Assembly: GCA_003013855.2 (NCBI GenBank)
Contig: PVNU02003862.1
Location: 1,178,001 to 1,242,000 of the forward strand
Length of the DNA: 64,000 bases
Source of the DNA: Liriodendron chinense
Lineage: Eukaryota > Streptophyta > Magnoliopsida > Magnoliales > Magnoliaceae
Direction: 5' to 3'
Below are positions 43,740 to 56,026 of the stretch, piece by piece; within the stretch, counting starts at the first letter, position 1, and each line of letters begins with the position of its first letter. The notes under the pieces are model-generated. The model was given only the letters and a program-made list of their open reading frames with translations, did not search any database and was not told the origin of the DNA. A program made the translations under genes and the position numbers.

Positions 43740-45230
43740 GTTATGAGTGTAACATCCAACCCGTTCAATGGTCGCATCCCACCATGTTTGTTATATGAAC
43801 CAAAGATCGGGCCAATCTAACCATCCGGTGGGCCTAACCATGAAAAACAATGCACGCTACCCCAAAACCTCCAAATTCATGTGTGGCCCACCTGAATGAT
43901 TATATTTGCATGATTTCTTGTTTGTCCATCATTATGGTGGGCTTCACCAAAGTGATTGTACAACCAACTTTTGTATCAACCAATGTTTAAAGTATCGGTA
44001 TTGTTACAAGTTTCGTTGGCTGAGGATATGGAAATAATATCGATTTCGCTAATAATATTGCCGACAACCGGCAATGCGGAGAAACATTAGGAAAACGGTG
44101 GAATTTTTTCAGTGAAACTTAGGAGATGCTAAAATACACGTATTTGCACATTTATGAATTAAAAAAAAAATACGAAAAAAAAAATGCATCCATAATGAGT
44201 TTTCATTTAATAGGGGCATAAAAGCATGTGTTGTCATAAAAAATCAATCCAACCACCCCACCCATCCCATCTATCCATCCAACCTTCCATCCAAACATCC
44301 CTTGATATTTTAAAATATTGTCAACACACGATATTTTGACGAGAAACCGTTGACAACTTAAAAGGAAGCGAAAGGTTGTAGTCTTGATATCGCCCATGTT
44401 GCGATAACGATAATATTTTGACGAGAAACTGTTGACAACTTAAAAGGAAGCAAAAGGTTGTAGTCTTGATATCGCCCATGTTGTGATAACGATAATATTG
44501 TGATATTATCATCGACAAATTGAACATTGCATATAACCATGCACCCATAAAAAAAATTTGAAATGGAAATTTTTTAATAAACAAATTTTTAGCGATATCA
44601 ATACATTAATGACATCACTGAAATATCGCCGATACACCGCAATACAAGCAACACTTGGAATTTACACAATCGAAAACATTGGCGATATCGATACATTGGT
44701 CAAACAAGCGACACCTGGAATTTACACAGTCGAAAACATTGGCAATAAATTGGCGAGATCGATACATTGGCGATACTTAGCGATACATCGATGATGCTTA
44801 GCAATACATTGCCGATACCTAGAATTTTTTATACTACCAGTGTTATCGGTGTTGCTACCTGTGTTATCCGTATCGCCAAGCTAGAGATACAGATAATTTT
44901 GGGGATACTTCGAACAATGGTATCAACAAAGTTCAGGTGGTGTGCTCCCCCAAGAAAAAAAAAAGAAGAAAAAGATCATTATGGTGGCATTCACCTATTT
45001 TACCCCCTGGATGTCATACACACCCCATATGTCATACCCCCTGGGTTAGTCATGCAACGCATACACCCTGTTAGATGCACAACACACCCACCCGGTCAGT
45101 CACAAGATGCTCCCACCCACTGGTGGGGTTAGTGGGTTTCGAACTCAGACCAGCAGTTGAAATGCCTAGGCATCTACCAGCTGGGCTAGCGGGCAATCCC
45201 CACCCCATATGGACTCTAAAATGCCTGAAT
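43740..45230. repeat. Low-complexity 'gcgatac' region and 82-bp tandem repeat
   Basis: 43740-43960 holds dispersed-repeat words (gtgggcctaaccatg). From 44000 to 44910 the sequence is dominated by short variants of 'gcgatac', 'tatcgcc' and 'cgatacattg'. An 82-bp unit ('attttgacgagaaac', 'ggaagc.aaaggttgtagt', 'cttgatatcgcccatgttg') occurs twice at about 44333-44497, with the second copy followed by a partial third. No coding sequence is supported. Confidence 0.6.
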
Positions 45231-45737
45231 TGATTACTTATTAGAAAAAGAAAATAAAAAGGGAAATGAAGAGGAGGGTGCTTCAGTCATTTCAGCTGAC
45301 TAAAACGCAATATTGTGTACCTCGCTTTAGTCAAGGCATTGTCTAGTAAGATTGGAATTCTTGAGGAACTCTGCAGTAAAAATGCCTAACTTATTCTTTA
45401 TAGACTTGTCATCATTTCAATTAATTGTACTTCAAGAGTACAACAGAAACACACAAAGTTATCAAGCACAGTAGACAATTCAGGAGCTCATAATAATCTA
45501 AGGCTAACGCTACCCCAAATGCTTGCATGGTTGAAGTTACACCATGGATAATCAGTTCAAATCTAAGGTAATTGACTTTAACATTATTAACCTAAAATAT
45601 TGATAGAGTGAAATTAAGTCACTAATGCCTGCCTGGGTCTAATAAAAAACAACTTTGGAAAATAATGCAGGTTATATTATTTGATCTGACTATCATATAG
45701 GCCAACAATGGTTTTACAGCAAGAAGTTGTATTTTAA
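45231..45737. other. Unassigned intergenic segment
   Basis: AT-rich sequence. 45492-45530 ('aatctaaggctaacgctacc') resembles the repeat near 11390. Nothing else is recognised. Confidence 0.35.
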
Positions 45738-46113
45738 GACCTGTTTGGATTAGTGGAATCTAAAATGTAGATTTGGGAAGGAAAATGTAATGTATGAGGA
45801 AAATGATGGATAATGAAATTCGTGAAAGAGATTTCTAAAAAGGTTGTTTCTTTTAGTTTTTGTGATTTTCAAGGAAATGTGAAATGTCAATGGTCAGAAA
45901 GTGATATGTCTGTCAAAAAAGTATGGAAACATGGATTATCAAGGTTTTGGAAGAAAAGGAAAATGCCCCTTTTTAGAAAAATTATGTGAAGGAAAATAGT
46001 TTCCCACATGTCACTTTATTGTTATAATCGGGCAGGAAACATCACATCGGCAGAAAATTCTTTCTTTTCCACCATATTTTTTTTTGGATTCTACCAATGC
46101 AAACAGACAGATC
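45738..46113. mobile_element. MITE with CTGTTTGGAT-type ends
   Basis: Left end GACCTGTTTGGATTAGTGG. The right end in reverse complement reads GTCTGTTTGCATTGGTAG. Both continue to AATC(T/C)AAAA. About 376 bp, AT-rich, non-coding. The target duplication was not resolved. Confidence 0.5.
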
Positions 46114-48830
46114 AATCATCCTTTTATGGACATTGGCTTGTTCAAGTAATTAGATCAGCCAAATTCCATGGTCAACAATCATACATTGAATGATGTTATG
46201 ATCCATTAATACGCTTACCATGATTATACGTACCCTATAAAGAAGTAAATTCCAAGTAACTATGGGTCCCATTTATGCAAACTGAAAACCGAACGGTCAT
46301 ACAAATTCTCTCTGTGCATTGTCAACCACCTCCCTTTTTAATAGATGCATTATATGGTTCCTGAATTGCTTTCTATGGTTAATTGATTAAAATTTAAACA
46401 CCATCATTTCGTTGAGGAATGCGAGTGGGACTTTGGCACATGGTACACTTGTGGGAGACTGAGCAAGGCCACTAGTGATTGAACCAAAAATCAGTTCAAA
46501 CTGCTTATCAGGTGGGTGACAAGTTTATGTTGAATCTGAACCAATAGTTATTTTCTTTGCAAACTTTCCATTTTTCTATTACTAGTGTGGTGCAACCAAT
46601 GCATGGACCATACTGAGTTTTGGAAGTTCATATTAACAATGGAATGCCATGTTTACATAATTTGAGGTTTGCTAACGGACTCTCTCTCCTCTTCTACCCA
46701 TGTGATGATTTAGATTTGTTCATCTGGAAGTTCGCAACGAAGATGGTCTACACAGAGAAAATCTTACTCATTTAAACGTGACTTAAAACAATGGTCCATA
46801 TGTTATGAGACCTTGAAGATGTCATATCAGTTAGATTTCTCTCATGTGGGTCATATGTTATGGGACCTTCTAGATGTATGGTTTGAGTCATCATATCATG
46901 GAGTGAACAGGCAAGCTGATTGGGCGATCCTTGCCAGTATATCTCATTTAGTACTAAACTGTCACTAGATTAATAATCAACTTCTCTTTTCTTTTTCACT
47001 TTATTTTTAACTTGATTTTTTTCCTGATATATTTCTTAGACAGGGTCGAATGCTTTTAGCATTCTCTTGTAAGAAACTTTGGTTTTGATCATCACACACT
47101 ATTGAACAGTGCGGGGCAATCGACTGAAAATTGATCACCTATCAACAATGGTACCAGAACTTGTTGTACCCTAACATCTTTCCTGCCAACATGCCACTTG
47201 TGTAGGAAATCAGTACCATTTAAAACCATAGGCTGCCTTCCAAAAAATCAGGCTGATCAGATCACTAGGTGGGCCACCTATATGTTGAGTCAGACCGTCG
47301 TCTGTCCATTGAGTCCAATGATGTAGCTTACCTGGTGGGATGTAGTATGTTGGTGGGATACAACACCATAAGTTGCAGTACCTTGCCCGTAGGTGATCAG
47401 TTGTCGGGATGATTTCTGAAATTGTTATATGATGGTTTCTTGATACTTACAAAAGTATTTTTTCTAATCCTTGGCCTTTCGGGATTAGAGGCATGCCTAA
47501 GGATGGAAGTGGTTAGTGGGAGAGGGATCCTCGAAGAGAGAAGAATTCTTGACTATTAGAACCGGCGTGCAGATTTTCGTGAACTGGTAGTGGATGAAGA
47601 CTTTATAATGCAATCGCTTGGGCCTCTACGAAGTGCATTCCTGCTTCGAAGTGGAGCTCTATTTTGAATGAATTAAGATTGTGATCTTTCTTCTTGGAAA
47701 TCTCATGTGTAAATTCCTAATAGTTGGTTTAATTGTTATGCAGACTCCATTGTAGAGGGTCCATAGATCTTCTCTTTGTATTTGGGACTCTCATCCATTG
47801 TCTTGATGGATTTTGTTTCTTTCTTGTCTTTCTAGTGTATAACCCACATAAAAAAATGAAATGGATACATGGAGAATGAATTATTTTGATTCATTGGAAA
47901 TGTACTTTTTTTGAAAAATGATTATGCTTTCAGATTTCATGATAAATAAAAAAAATCCATTTGGTGTGATATGTACATAGCCATTTTCATGTCTTAAACT
48001 GATTAGGAAACAAGGAGGGATTATTATAATTATTGTTATCATCATCATCATCATTTGAACGATGAGAACTTTATTGGACCAAAGCCAAGGAAAAAGGAAA
48101 ACAGAAAACAAAAGAGAAAAACCAAACAAGAAGCAGAAGAAACAAAAACACCTAAGAGAAGCTAGAAAGAACAAAAAGCTAAACATACAACAACACAGCC
48201 AAATCCGGAGCTAGGACTAGGCCTAAGGTGGGATTGCAAACAAGAATGTTAAAAACTAAGTTCTAAATCATCAAAAAACACTTGTATTGATGTGGTAAAA
48301 TGAGGTTTCATAACCCACATGTGTTTACAACTGTGCTTGTATGCATGCCTTTGCACATGCAAATATGGCACATGTGTACAAGATCAAGCTTTCCATGAAA
48401 TGGCCACATTTCTTAGATCACCTAATATGGGCCACTGTATATGAAACAATGGACCTATTGAGGAAAAACAATCATTAAGACCTACATTTTTCACATACCA
48501 GGGCTACCTGAGTGAAAGGCTGAAAGCCCTGAGCACTGGACAAGATGATCTAAGAATGTGGCCCATCTCATGGAAAGCTTGGATTTCGTATGCATGCAAA
48601 TTTCAGACATCACTATGGGGCCTACAGAATTTTCCAGCAGCATAGCAATACACACTACGAACGTAGGTGCTGTCTGCTAAACTACACAATCCGAGTCCCC
48701 ACTAGAGCGCCTCCCAAAGCATGTACGGGCAAACTACTTTTACTTGCGGGTTACTTTTGACTATAGTCAGCTTGTTTCCTGCGCATTTCATTTGAAAAGC
48801 TTGTATGGAAAGAGGTTGGGTCGAGTTTTG
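46114..48830. other. Long intergenic segment without recognised genes
   Basis: No coding sequence is supported. 47690-47860 ends in an AT-rich tail following 'tttgggactctcatccattg', faintly like a LINE 3' end. 48060-48190 is purine-rich ('aaaggaaaacagaaaacaaa'). 48350-48610 has a weak inverted pair ('caagatcaagctttccatg' with 'catggaaagcttggatt') suggesting an old MITE. Confidence 0.4.
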
Positions 48831-48838
48831 TTCAGTAA

Positions 48839-49560
48839 ATGATATCTAACCAACCAGCTGATGGGCCAGTGGTGAAAAAAATTGCAGTTGTTGGCTCTTT
48901 AAACCAATCCATCAACAGAGCTATTTGGGACCATTGCTATAAACTTTTTTCAGAGTCCAAAGTTGGAGACAGCTCAGATAACCATGAACTCTTAGTCTTC
49001 ATGCCTTCTGCTCTATTGCTCAACCAAGAGCTGGTCCCCCAAATGAATGGCCAGAATTGGGCCGATGCCAGTGCCATTTACAAGATGGTAGTGGACTCAC
49101 ACACGGGTTCTATTATAATGTTCTAAGCCAAAGTAGAGGCTGCTTATCGTGTAGTCCCCAGAGAGCTAATGACTGGTGAGAATTGATATGTTGCTTATGC
49201 TCACCATCAGCTGACAACTTCACATATTTTTGCTATCTCATCTGCTACAGTAGAATCGGTAAATGCTCTTCTTGTAGAGGCTCTTCAACGGTTCAACCAG
49301 AGTACATATTTAATATTATAGGACTTTGCAGTCACATTTACCCACGAGAACTGCCTTAAGAGTATTTATTGGAAAAAAATGGTGTCACCCTTGCAACTAT
49401 AGCTGCCAACTGGTTTCTATCCTGTCCTTCAGTACCAATCTTCTCTTGTCAGATATGGCTTCTTTTAGCTGTTTGGATTCAAGGAAAAGAAATATTGTTT
49501 CCAAGGTAAAGGAAAGTAAACTGGTGGAAGGAGAAGAAGTTCTGCTATCTGTTTTTCAAT
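48839..49560 (+). pseudogene. Unrecognised protein-like sequence, probably a pseudogene
   Basis: A 95-residue frame (48839-49126) reads like real protein: KKIAVVGSLNQSINRAIWDH, LLVFMPSALLLNQELVPQM, then DASAIYKMVVDSHTGSIIMF. After its TAA the same frame continues AKVEAAYRVVPRELMTGEN, a stop, YVAYAHHQLTTSHIFAISSA and NALLVEALQRFNQSTY to about 49320. Low-hydrophobicity turns and the lack of repeats make chance unlikely. I do not recognise the family. Loss of frame at two or more points without splice signals suggests a processed or decayed copy of a host gene. It could also be one exon of an unannotated gene. Confidence 0.5.
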
Positions 49561-49639
49561 AAGATTTTCGTTGAAAATTGAGGTCCCCATTTTAAAATCT
49601 ATTTCGGCAAAAGAAGACTTTCCATGGGAAATTTACTAG

Positions 49640-50170
49640 GTAGTTGACTAGTTGCTGGTATGTACCATATTGCCACATGTGGCGCATACACTTGAAGATG
49701 GAAGGTGGCACAAATGGCACAAGCTTAGTTGTAGGATCCTTCTAACTAGGTGCCGCTCCAACTTTGACTTGCACTTCAGATTCTCACCCCCGCACCTGCT
49801 TCCTATTCATACTTGTTTACATTTTGAAACAGACACTTCCCAGCTCCGGCACCAAATCCGTTGCCACTTCATTTTGTTGTGCAACTACAGGTACAAGTGC
49901 AACATTGGTACCTGGGGCATGTGGGCTACTTGAAGATGGACAGTGGCACATGTAGCACATGTGACACTTGAAACTGGGTGATGGCACATAGTCCATTGGT
50001 GGTGCTTGAAGATGGATGGTGACTTGTGTGATGCGTTGGAGGGGCCTAGAATGACAGTGACGTGTCGCACATGTGGCATATTCGCACTTCGGCATTTTGC
50101 CATATGTGGGACATTGGAAATCCTCTTCCTCACAAGCATGGAAAACATAGGTGAAGCCGTGAAGGTGAGT
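49640..50170. repeat. Repeats of a 'cttgaagatggnnggtggcac' unit
   Basis: Irregular short repeats (ACTTGAAGATGG, GTGGCACATGT, GTGGCACAAATGGCAC) recur about five to seven times, with a spacing of about 30 to 230 bp. Unrelated sequence (49735-49900) interrupts them. Open frames on both strands are artefacts. Confidence 0.45.
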
Positions 50171-50342
50171 AAATGAATGATCCAATTTCCAGGAAAATTT
50201 CTGCTATTTGAAAATGCCATGCCTTCAAAAAGATGATGATCTTACAACAAAAAAAAAAGATGATGATGATAATGATGATGGTGATGGTTATGATGATATA
50301 GAAACAGAGGAAGTTGGTTTCATGGGAAAAGGACCTTTCCTT

Positions 50343-50807
50343 TGTAAGTAATTTGCGGAAGTGTGGGCCTCCAGGATCCGACGGTCTACACGATAAGAAC
50401 CTACACAAAGCTGAGGATGTGTGGTGCGGTCCAGCGATCCTCCTATTTTGCTACAGGAATAAGTGGGTCTGATCACCCCTCTAATCCTACGGTGAGGATG
50501 GTCCCCGGATCTCGATTTATGGTTTAGATCGAAAGGATGAGCCAGATGAACTCTCAAAGCCTTTTCCTCTCTTTTCTCTCCGTATCTCCTTTTTACTTTT
50601 TCTATCTTAATACGGGAGAGAGTTTCTCCTATTTATAAAATACATAAGAGGGATAAGAGAGATAAGAAGGTGGGATGAGATAGCGTTTATCCTTATCTCA
50701 TCTAACCATCTTTAGAATTTAAGTTTCAAATTCACGGAAGAAAGAGGAAGCGGTAGCAACCTATAGGCCACAACCCACAAGTGGGCCCCACAGGTCCACA
50801 ACTAACA
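50343..50807 (-). repeat. 3' LTR of the Copia element
   Basis: 465 bp, TGTAAGTAATTTGCGGAAGT at the + strand left end and CCACAACTAACA at the right. It is flanked on the left by TCCTT. On the minus strand the preceding bases GTTGGAGA are the probable polypurine tract. A TATTTATAAAAT promoter-like block sits inside. Confidence 0.9.
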
Positions 50808-52002
50808 TCTCCAACTGAATCACATTGTGGGATAGGCATGTAATCAATAGTTCATCTGACTCCTCATTTTAACAATTAAAACCAAAGAGTCATGATCAAA
50901 AGAATCAGAGGCGCGGGATCAGCTGGAACACCGTTATCTTCACACAGGTGTTTGAGTACTAAGTGACCACCTAACTAGCACTCAATAACCCAAGCTTTGC
51001 AATGCCTATCCTAGTCCGCATGACCACACCGGATGGAGTTAACTCCTGATCTAGAGTACTCGGACAACATACGCACTTATCCAACCTATCGAGTTTTTAC
51101 TGCAAACTTAGTTTTCCACAAACATCAATTTGAATTCATTTTAAAGTAATATTAACATATATATACTTTTGAATGAGAATATCGCTTGCAAAAAGCCTGA
51201 GAAAACTCGCTACTGTCGGCGGATAAGTCTTCAAATGCGTATTATTAGTTCTAGAAACTTGGTGTAGCTGTCACGGGATCTTCCCCACGCAGATGTGTAA
51301 TTTGAAATCGATCAAGCTGCTTTCCTAGCATAACCAAGTCAAACCAATCAAGGGCCTTTCGTCATTGTACACTAAAGTAGCGACACTCAATCTCATTCTC
51401 CTGTACACAAGAGGAGGGTAGCTAAGGACACAAGGAGTCACCTACGAGACTGGTTACTCGCACGTTGCAATGATTAGATCGAATCAAAGCAATCTGTAGG
51501 TAAAAAGTCCTAGCACGTGGCTACAATCCACGCTATAAAGTAGACAATACTAAGTATATGTCGGGTTTACAATACGCAAGTCGTCTCACATGAGGTATAA
51601 CTCATCTCACAACCTCACGACCTGGCTATCATTCAGGCCATAAAATTATTCGCATGAAGAGCAATGGTGCGACTATGTTATTCGACTTTATCAGTCTCAT
51701 TTTCAATCTTCTAGGACTGAAGGCGGATACAACTCATGCGCATCCTCATCCTTTATTATTCTTAATAAAGGGTGGTTCATACCTCAGTGTATGAACATCA
51801 CCCTAAGTGTACCTTTCTTGTACATTTAGGGTCGGTCATCCCGTGCGAGTGGGTGACCGGCCTGCCGACAAAAGTTGAAATCCTACATGATCTCAAGGTA
51901 AAAGCTAATGATCTACACACCTAGTTAATAAGTGCTCAATATAGAATAAAAAAGAATTTATTATTTATGAATGATCAAAGGTATATAATACAAGGATATC
52001 AA

Positions 52003-53436
52003 TCAAGCTTTCCTCAATCCCATCTGCCTGATGTGAACTTGAAACAGATCTCTAGCTATAGGTTTCATCTTGGGATCAGCCATCATCTCCTTGGTAGGAA
52101 TGTAGCTGAGGATGACCTTCTTATCTTTCACTTGATCACAAACGTAATGATATTTTATTTCAATGTGCTTGGATTTCTGGTGGTGTTTGGGGTCCTTTGC
52201 CAAGTCAATGGCCGATGTGTTGTCTATCCTCAACGATATAGGCTCACGAACGCCTGGAACAAGACCCAGTCCTAGTAGGAATCTACGAATCCATAAAAAT
52301 TCCTGAACTGCAGCACAACATGCAATGTACTCGGTCTCCGCAGAAGAGAGGGCTGTGGATGTCTATTTCTTGCTCGACCAAGAGATAGCTCCCCCTCTGA
52401 GCAAGAATACATATCCTGAAGTAGACTTTCCCTCGTCGGCGTCATTACCCCAGGCGGCATCGGAATATCCTTTGAGCTCGAGATTCGCGTCTTCATAATA
52501 CAACATCAGGTCTTTGGTTCCTCTGAGATAGCGGAATATATGTTTGACAGCTTGCCAATGAAATTGTCCTGGGTTACTCTGGTAACGGCTGACTATGCCA
52601 ACTGCATAACTAATATCCGATCTGGTGCAAAGCATAGCATACATTAAGCTGCATACTGCGCTCACATAAGGTACTGAGGACATTACCGATTTCTCAGCAT
52701 TTGTCTGGGGACACGATTTCCTGTCTAACTTGGTAGCTTTGTCCATAGGGGTTTCAACAGCTTTTGAATTTTCCATCCTGAACCGTTCTAAGATATTCTG
52801 TATGTAAGTGGCTTGAGATAAGCCTAAGAATCTCCTAGGACGGTTCCTGATGACTTTAACCCCTAGAATAAAATTAGCTTTTCCAAGATCTTTCATCTCA
52901 AAGTTCAAGAAGAGCCAATCTTTAGACATCATCAGCAGTTGAATGTCATTACTAGCTAACAGGATATTGTCTACATATAGAGATAGTATCAGAAAGGATC
53001 TTCCAGACCGTTTCACGTATACACAATGATCTTCTTGACTCATCGTGAACCTGAAAGTAGTGATGGCTACGTGGAACCTCATGTACCACTGCCTTGAAGA
53101 TTGCTTCAACCCATAAATAGATCGTAACAGCTTGTAGACTTTCCTTGGATACTTTTTGTCCACATAGCTTATGGGTTGTTGCATGTATATTTCTTCATCC
53201 AAATCACCATTTAAGAATGCAATCTTTACATCCATCTTATATAACTCTAAGTCTAAACTTGCGACAATGGACAACATCATGCGAATTGAGCAAAATTTTG
53301 CAACAGGTGAAAAAGTCTCTTCATAATCAACACTTACTTTTTGTGTAAAACTTTTAGCAACTAATCGTGCTTTGTACTTGTCCACTGTACCATCTGCCTT
53401 TCTTTTGATCTTAAGTACCCACTTGTTGCCAATCAA
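52003..53436 (-). pseudogene. Copia reverse transcriptase and RNase H
   Basis: A 357-codon frame (53436-52363) starts at IGNKWVLKIKRKADGTVDKY and includes RT motifs KARLVAK, YEETFSPVA, MDVKIAFLNGDLDEEIYMQQ and YGLKQSSRQWY. The polymerase box is SLYVDNILLAS (52966-52971) instead of YVDD, so one catalytic Asp is lost. RNase H starts at YSDAAWGND. SSKK is followed by TAG (52363-52365) where Gln is usual (SSKKQTSTALSSAETEY), and the same frame resumes to about 52240. 52233-52003 gives the C-terminus (DNTSAIDLAKDP, KHIEIKYHYV). Not functional. Confidence 0.88.
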
Positions 53437-53499
53437 TGCGATTGGAAGACAGATCTACAAGTGGGTACTTAAGATCAAAAGAAAAGCAGATCTACAAGT
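53396..53499. repeat. Template-switch scar in the Copia pol gene
   Basis: GCCTTTCTTTTGATCTTAAG and the following ACCCACTTGT (53396-53426) recur in inverted orientation, with one mismatch, at 53457-53487. The inverted copy is flanked by direct repeats CAGATCTACAAGT at 53450-53462 and 53487-53499, a spacing of 37 bp. Removing 37 bp would restore the expected ELVDLPSN-type reading. The insertion shifts the frame just upstream of RT. Confidence 0.8.
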
Positions 53500-53519
53500 T
53501 CCCAGACTTTATTCTTCTC

Positions 53520-54700
53520 CATGAAGGCAATCTCCTCATCTATGACAATTACCCAATCAGCCGAATTCGGAGATAACAACGCATCCTGATAAGAATCGGG
53601 TTCATCATCGTCAACCGCAACACAAGAGAAAGATTGACCATCGATATTGAAATATCTTCGGGGAATGAAACCTCTTTCACTTTGACGACGTAACTCAGGA
53701 GCCTGCTGAGATGTATTCCCACTGTCCTGATGAACTATAGGAGCATCTCTATTTTCAGAAGTAGAGCTCTCACTCTCCCAAGATACATCGGGAATTTTAA
53801 AAAGTTCTGTGAAAACCTTTTATTTCTTTCGGCTGGGGTATCTGTCTTCGACGAAGGTCACGTCCCGAGATTCTATCTCAGTCCATCATTCATGATCCTC
53901 ATAAACTAGAACGTATCCCTTTGTGCATAGGGTACCTGATGAATACACACTCAATAGTTTTACTCTCAAGTTTACTTCTGTGCGGAGCAGACAATAAAAT
54001 ATGTACCAAAGATCTCCAAGGACGTAGGTCGGCTAGAGAAGGAATTCTCCCAGTCCACATCTCATATGGGGTCTTAGGAACGGATTTAGTCGGGACTCTA
54101 TTTAGGACGTAGACGGCTGTAAGAAGCGCGTCTTCTCAGACTGTGGTAGAGGGATTGGCATGTGTCATCATCGACCTTACCATGTTCAATAGTGTCCCAT
54201 TCCTTTTCTCTGCAACTCTATTTTGCTATGGAGTATATGCCACAGTGTACTGCTTAATGGTGCCTACGTTTGCACAGTATGTTTTAAATGTTTCAGATGT
54301 GTACCCGCCACCTCTATCAAATCCAAGGATTTTAATCTTTTTCTCAAGTTGATTTTCTACTTCAGCTTTGAATTTGAGAAAACAATCAAAAGCCTCAGAT
54401 TTATGTGAGATGAGATACACATATCCATAGTACGAGTAATCATCAATAAAAGTGACGAAGTATTGGCATCCATTTCTAACACGTACATTCAAGGGTCCAC
54501 AGATATCCGAATGGATTATCTCTAGCAAACCCTTTGACCTAGTCGCTTTAGGGAATGGTTTCTTAGATGTCTTCCCGGACACATGATGTTCACAAAATGG
54601 CAAATCAAATTTGGATAATAAACCTAACAGATCAAAACGTGCTAGTCTTTTCATGCGGTCCTTTCCAATGTGACCTAACCTCGCGTGCCATTTTCAAGAT
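53520..54700 (-). pseudogene. Copia integrase remnant
   Basis: GAG-preintegrase KWHARLGHIGKDRM lies around 54690-54650, preceded by a TGA (54694-54696) where Trp is usual. The core includes HSDICGPLN (first Asp), FIDDYSYYGYVYLI and DRGGGYTSETFK (second Asp, with the usual E of GGEY replaced by G). QYTVAYTP is followed by TAG (54226-54228) in place of Gln before QNrVAE (the catalytic Glu region). The zinc-finger CxxC reads CEHH. Another stop replaces Trp after TTV, and frameshifts follow toward 53520. Confidence 0.85.
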
Positions 54701-55104
54701 TCAGATACTACATGATCATTCGACGTAGTAGACAAAGCAAGAGGTGCATCATCATTATCTACATCTAGAATAAATAAATTTGAAATCAAGTTTCCCCATG
54801 CAAAGATGAGGTTATTGAGTCTTAAAGAAACTCTAGTATCGAAAAAACGAATGTCAAAACCATTAACTAACAACCTAGAAATAGAAATTAAATTCCGATG
54901 CATGCTCGGTGCATAAAGAGTATCTTGAGGGTTATTGTGCGCCCTACGCGTACGGAGATGGTAAATGCTAATCCCTAACACGTCTTCAGCAGCATTATTC
55001 TCCATGTACACCTTGTAACTTCCCGTGGCTACAGGTCGAAATTCCTCAAGTCCTAGACGATCTCGTGTCATGTGCTTTGTTGCGCCTGAATCCAAAATCT
55101 ACTC
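54700..55104 (-). pseudogene. Copia protease remnant
   Basis: LDSGATKHMT (from 55095) is the aspartic protease active site, preceded by TAG at 55099-55101 where the motif normally has Trp (W-I-L-D-S-G). Downstream residues (YKVYMENNAAEDVLGIS, TLYAPSMHRNLISISRL) are typical of the Copia protease to gag-preintegrase stretch. Confidence 0.85.
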
Positions 55105-55189
55105 GTTAGATAGGATATCAACGGAAAGGGTCTCAGAACAAACGCCTAGAAACAAAGTATCTAATAAGTGAGGAATTCCTGTCTTTTTA

Positions 55190-56026
55190 TGGGCGCACTT
55201 ATGGGCATAACGGCCGGAATTTCCGCAAACGAAACAGGTTATGTTTGTCTTTTTCGGTTTCCTCTTTCCTTTCCCCTTCTTGGGATTTGGATGAGGTGTT
55301 GCGGTCTTCCATTCCTGATCGTTCTTTTTCGCCTTCTTGCGAGCTTTGAACCGTTTCTTGTTAGCTTTTCACTTGTGGGTTTCTGCTACATAAGGCTTGG
55401 CCGAACCTGGCTGAATTGCATTCATTTCAACCTCTCCTACCAGATGGCCACAAAAGTCTCTGAACGTTGCGATAGAATCAGTATGGTTCAGAATCATTTT
55501 GATTTGGGCCCAAGATTCGAGTAAGGAATGGTGCATTGAGATAATCATTTGATTTTCAGTAAGTTTACACCCTACATTCCTCAGGGCGCCTATCATTTGC
55601 TCCATTTTACAGATATAATCCTTGATGGGGCAACCTACTGGCATCCTGTATTCTTAGAACTCTAATTCCATAGCCCGAACATTTGCATCTGACTTTTGCT
55701 TATAAGCATTAGCCAGTGCATCCCAGATCCCCTTGGCGGTATCATGCACTTCATACGTGGGTATGAGTTCTTTGTGCATTGTGCTAATCAAAACATTACG
55801 GGCGGAGCGATTTTGTTTACGCCATTTTTTGTAGCGATTCATCGCGGCCCTATGTTCACCCAGATTTTCATTTTCGGCCATCATAGGTTCCTCTTGAACC
55901 CCATCCAGAGTGTGAAATATTATCCTCGTTCAGAAGGCTTCGCACTGCGCGGGACCAGTCTTCATAGTTGTTGCCGTCGAAATGTTGTCCTTTGAGTTGA
56001 TCGGCGATCAATGCTTTAGAGGCCAT
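55190..56026 (-). pseudogene. Copia gag remnant
   Basis: Starts at ATG 56026 (MASKALIADQLKGQHFDGNN, YEDWSRAVRSLLNEDNI). A frameshift near 55920 moves the frame to HTLDGVQEEPMMAENENLGE, RKQNRSARNVLI, MHKELIPTYE and KGIWDALANAY. A stop near 55654 interrupts it, then GCPIKDYICKMEQMIGALRN and KMILNHTDS follow. The nucleocapsid knuckle at 55195-55236 reads CFVCGNSGRYAHKC: Arg sits at the position where the zinc-binding His of CX2CX4HX4C is expected. Confidence 0.82.
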
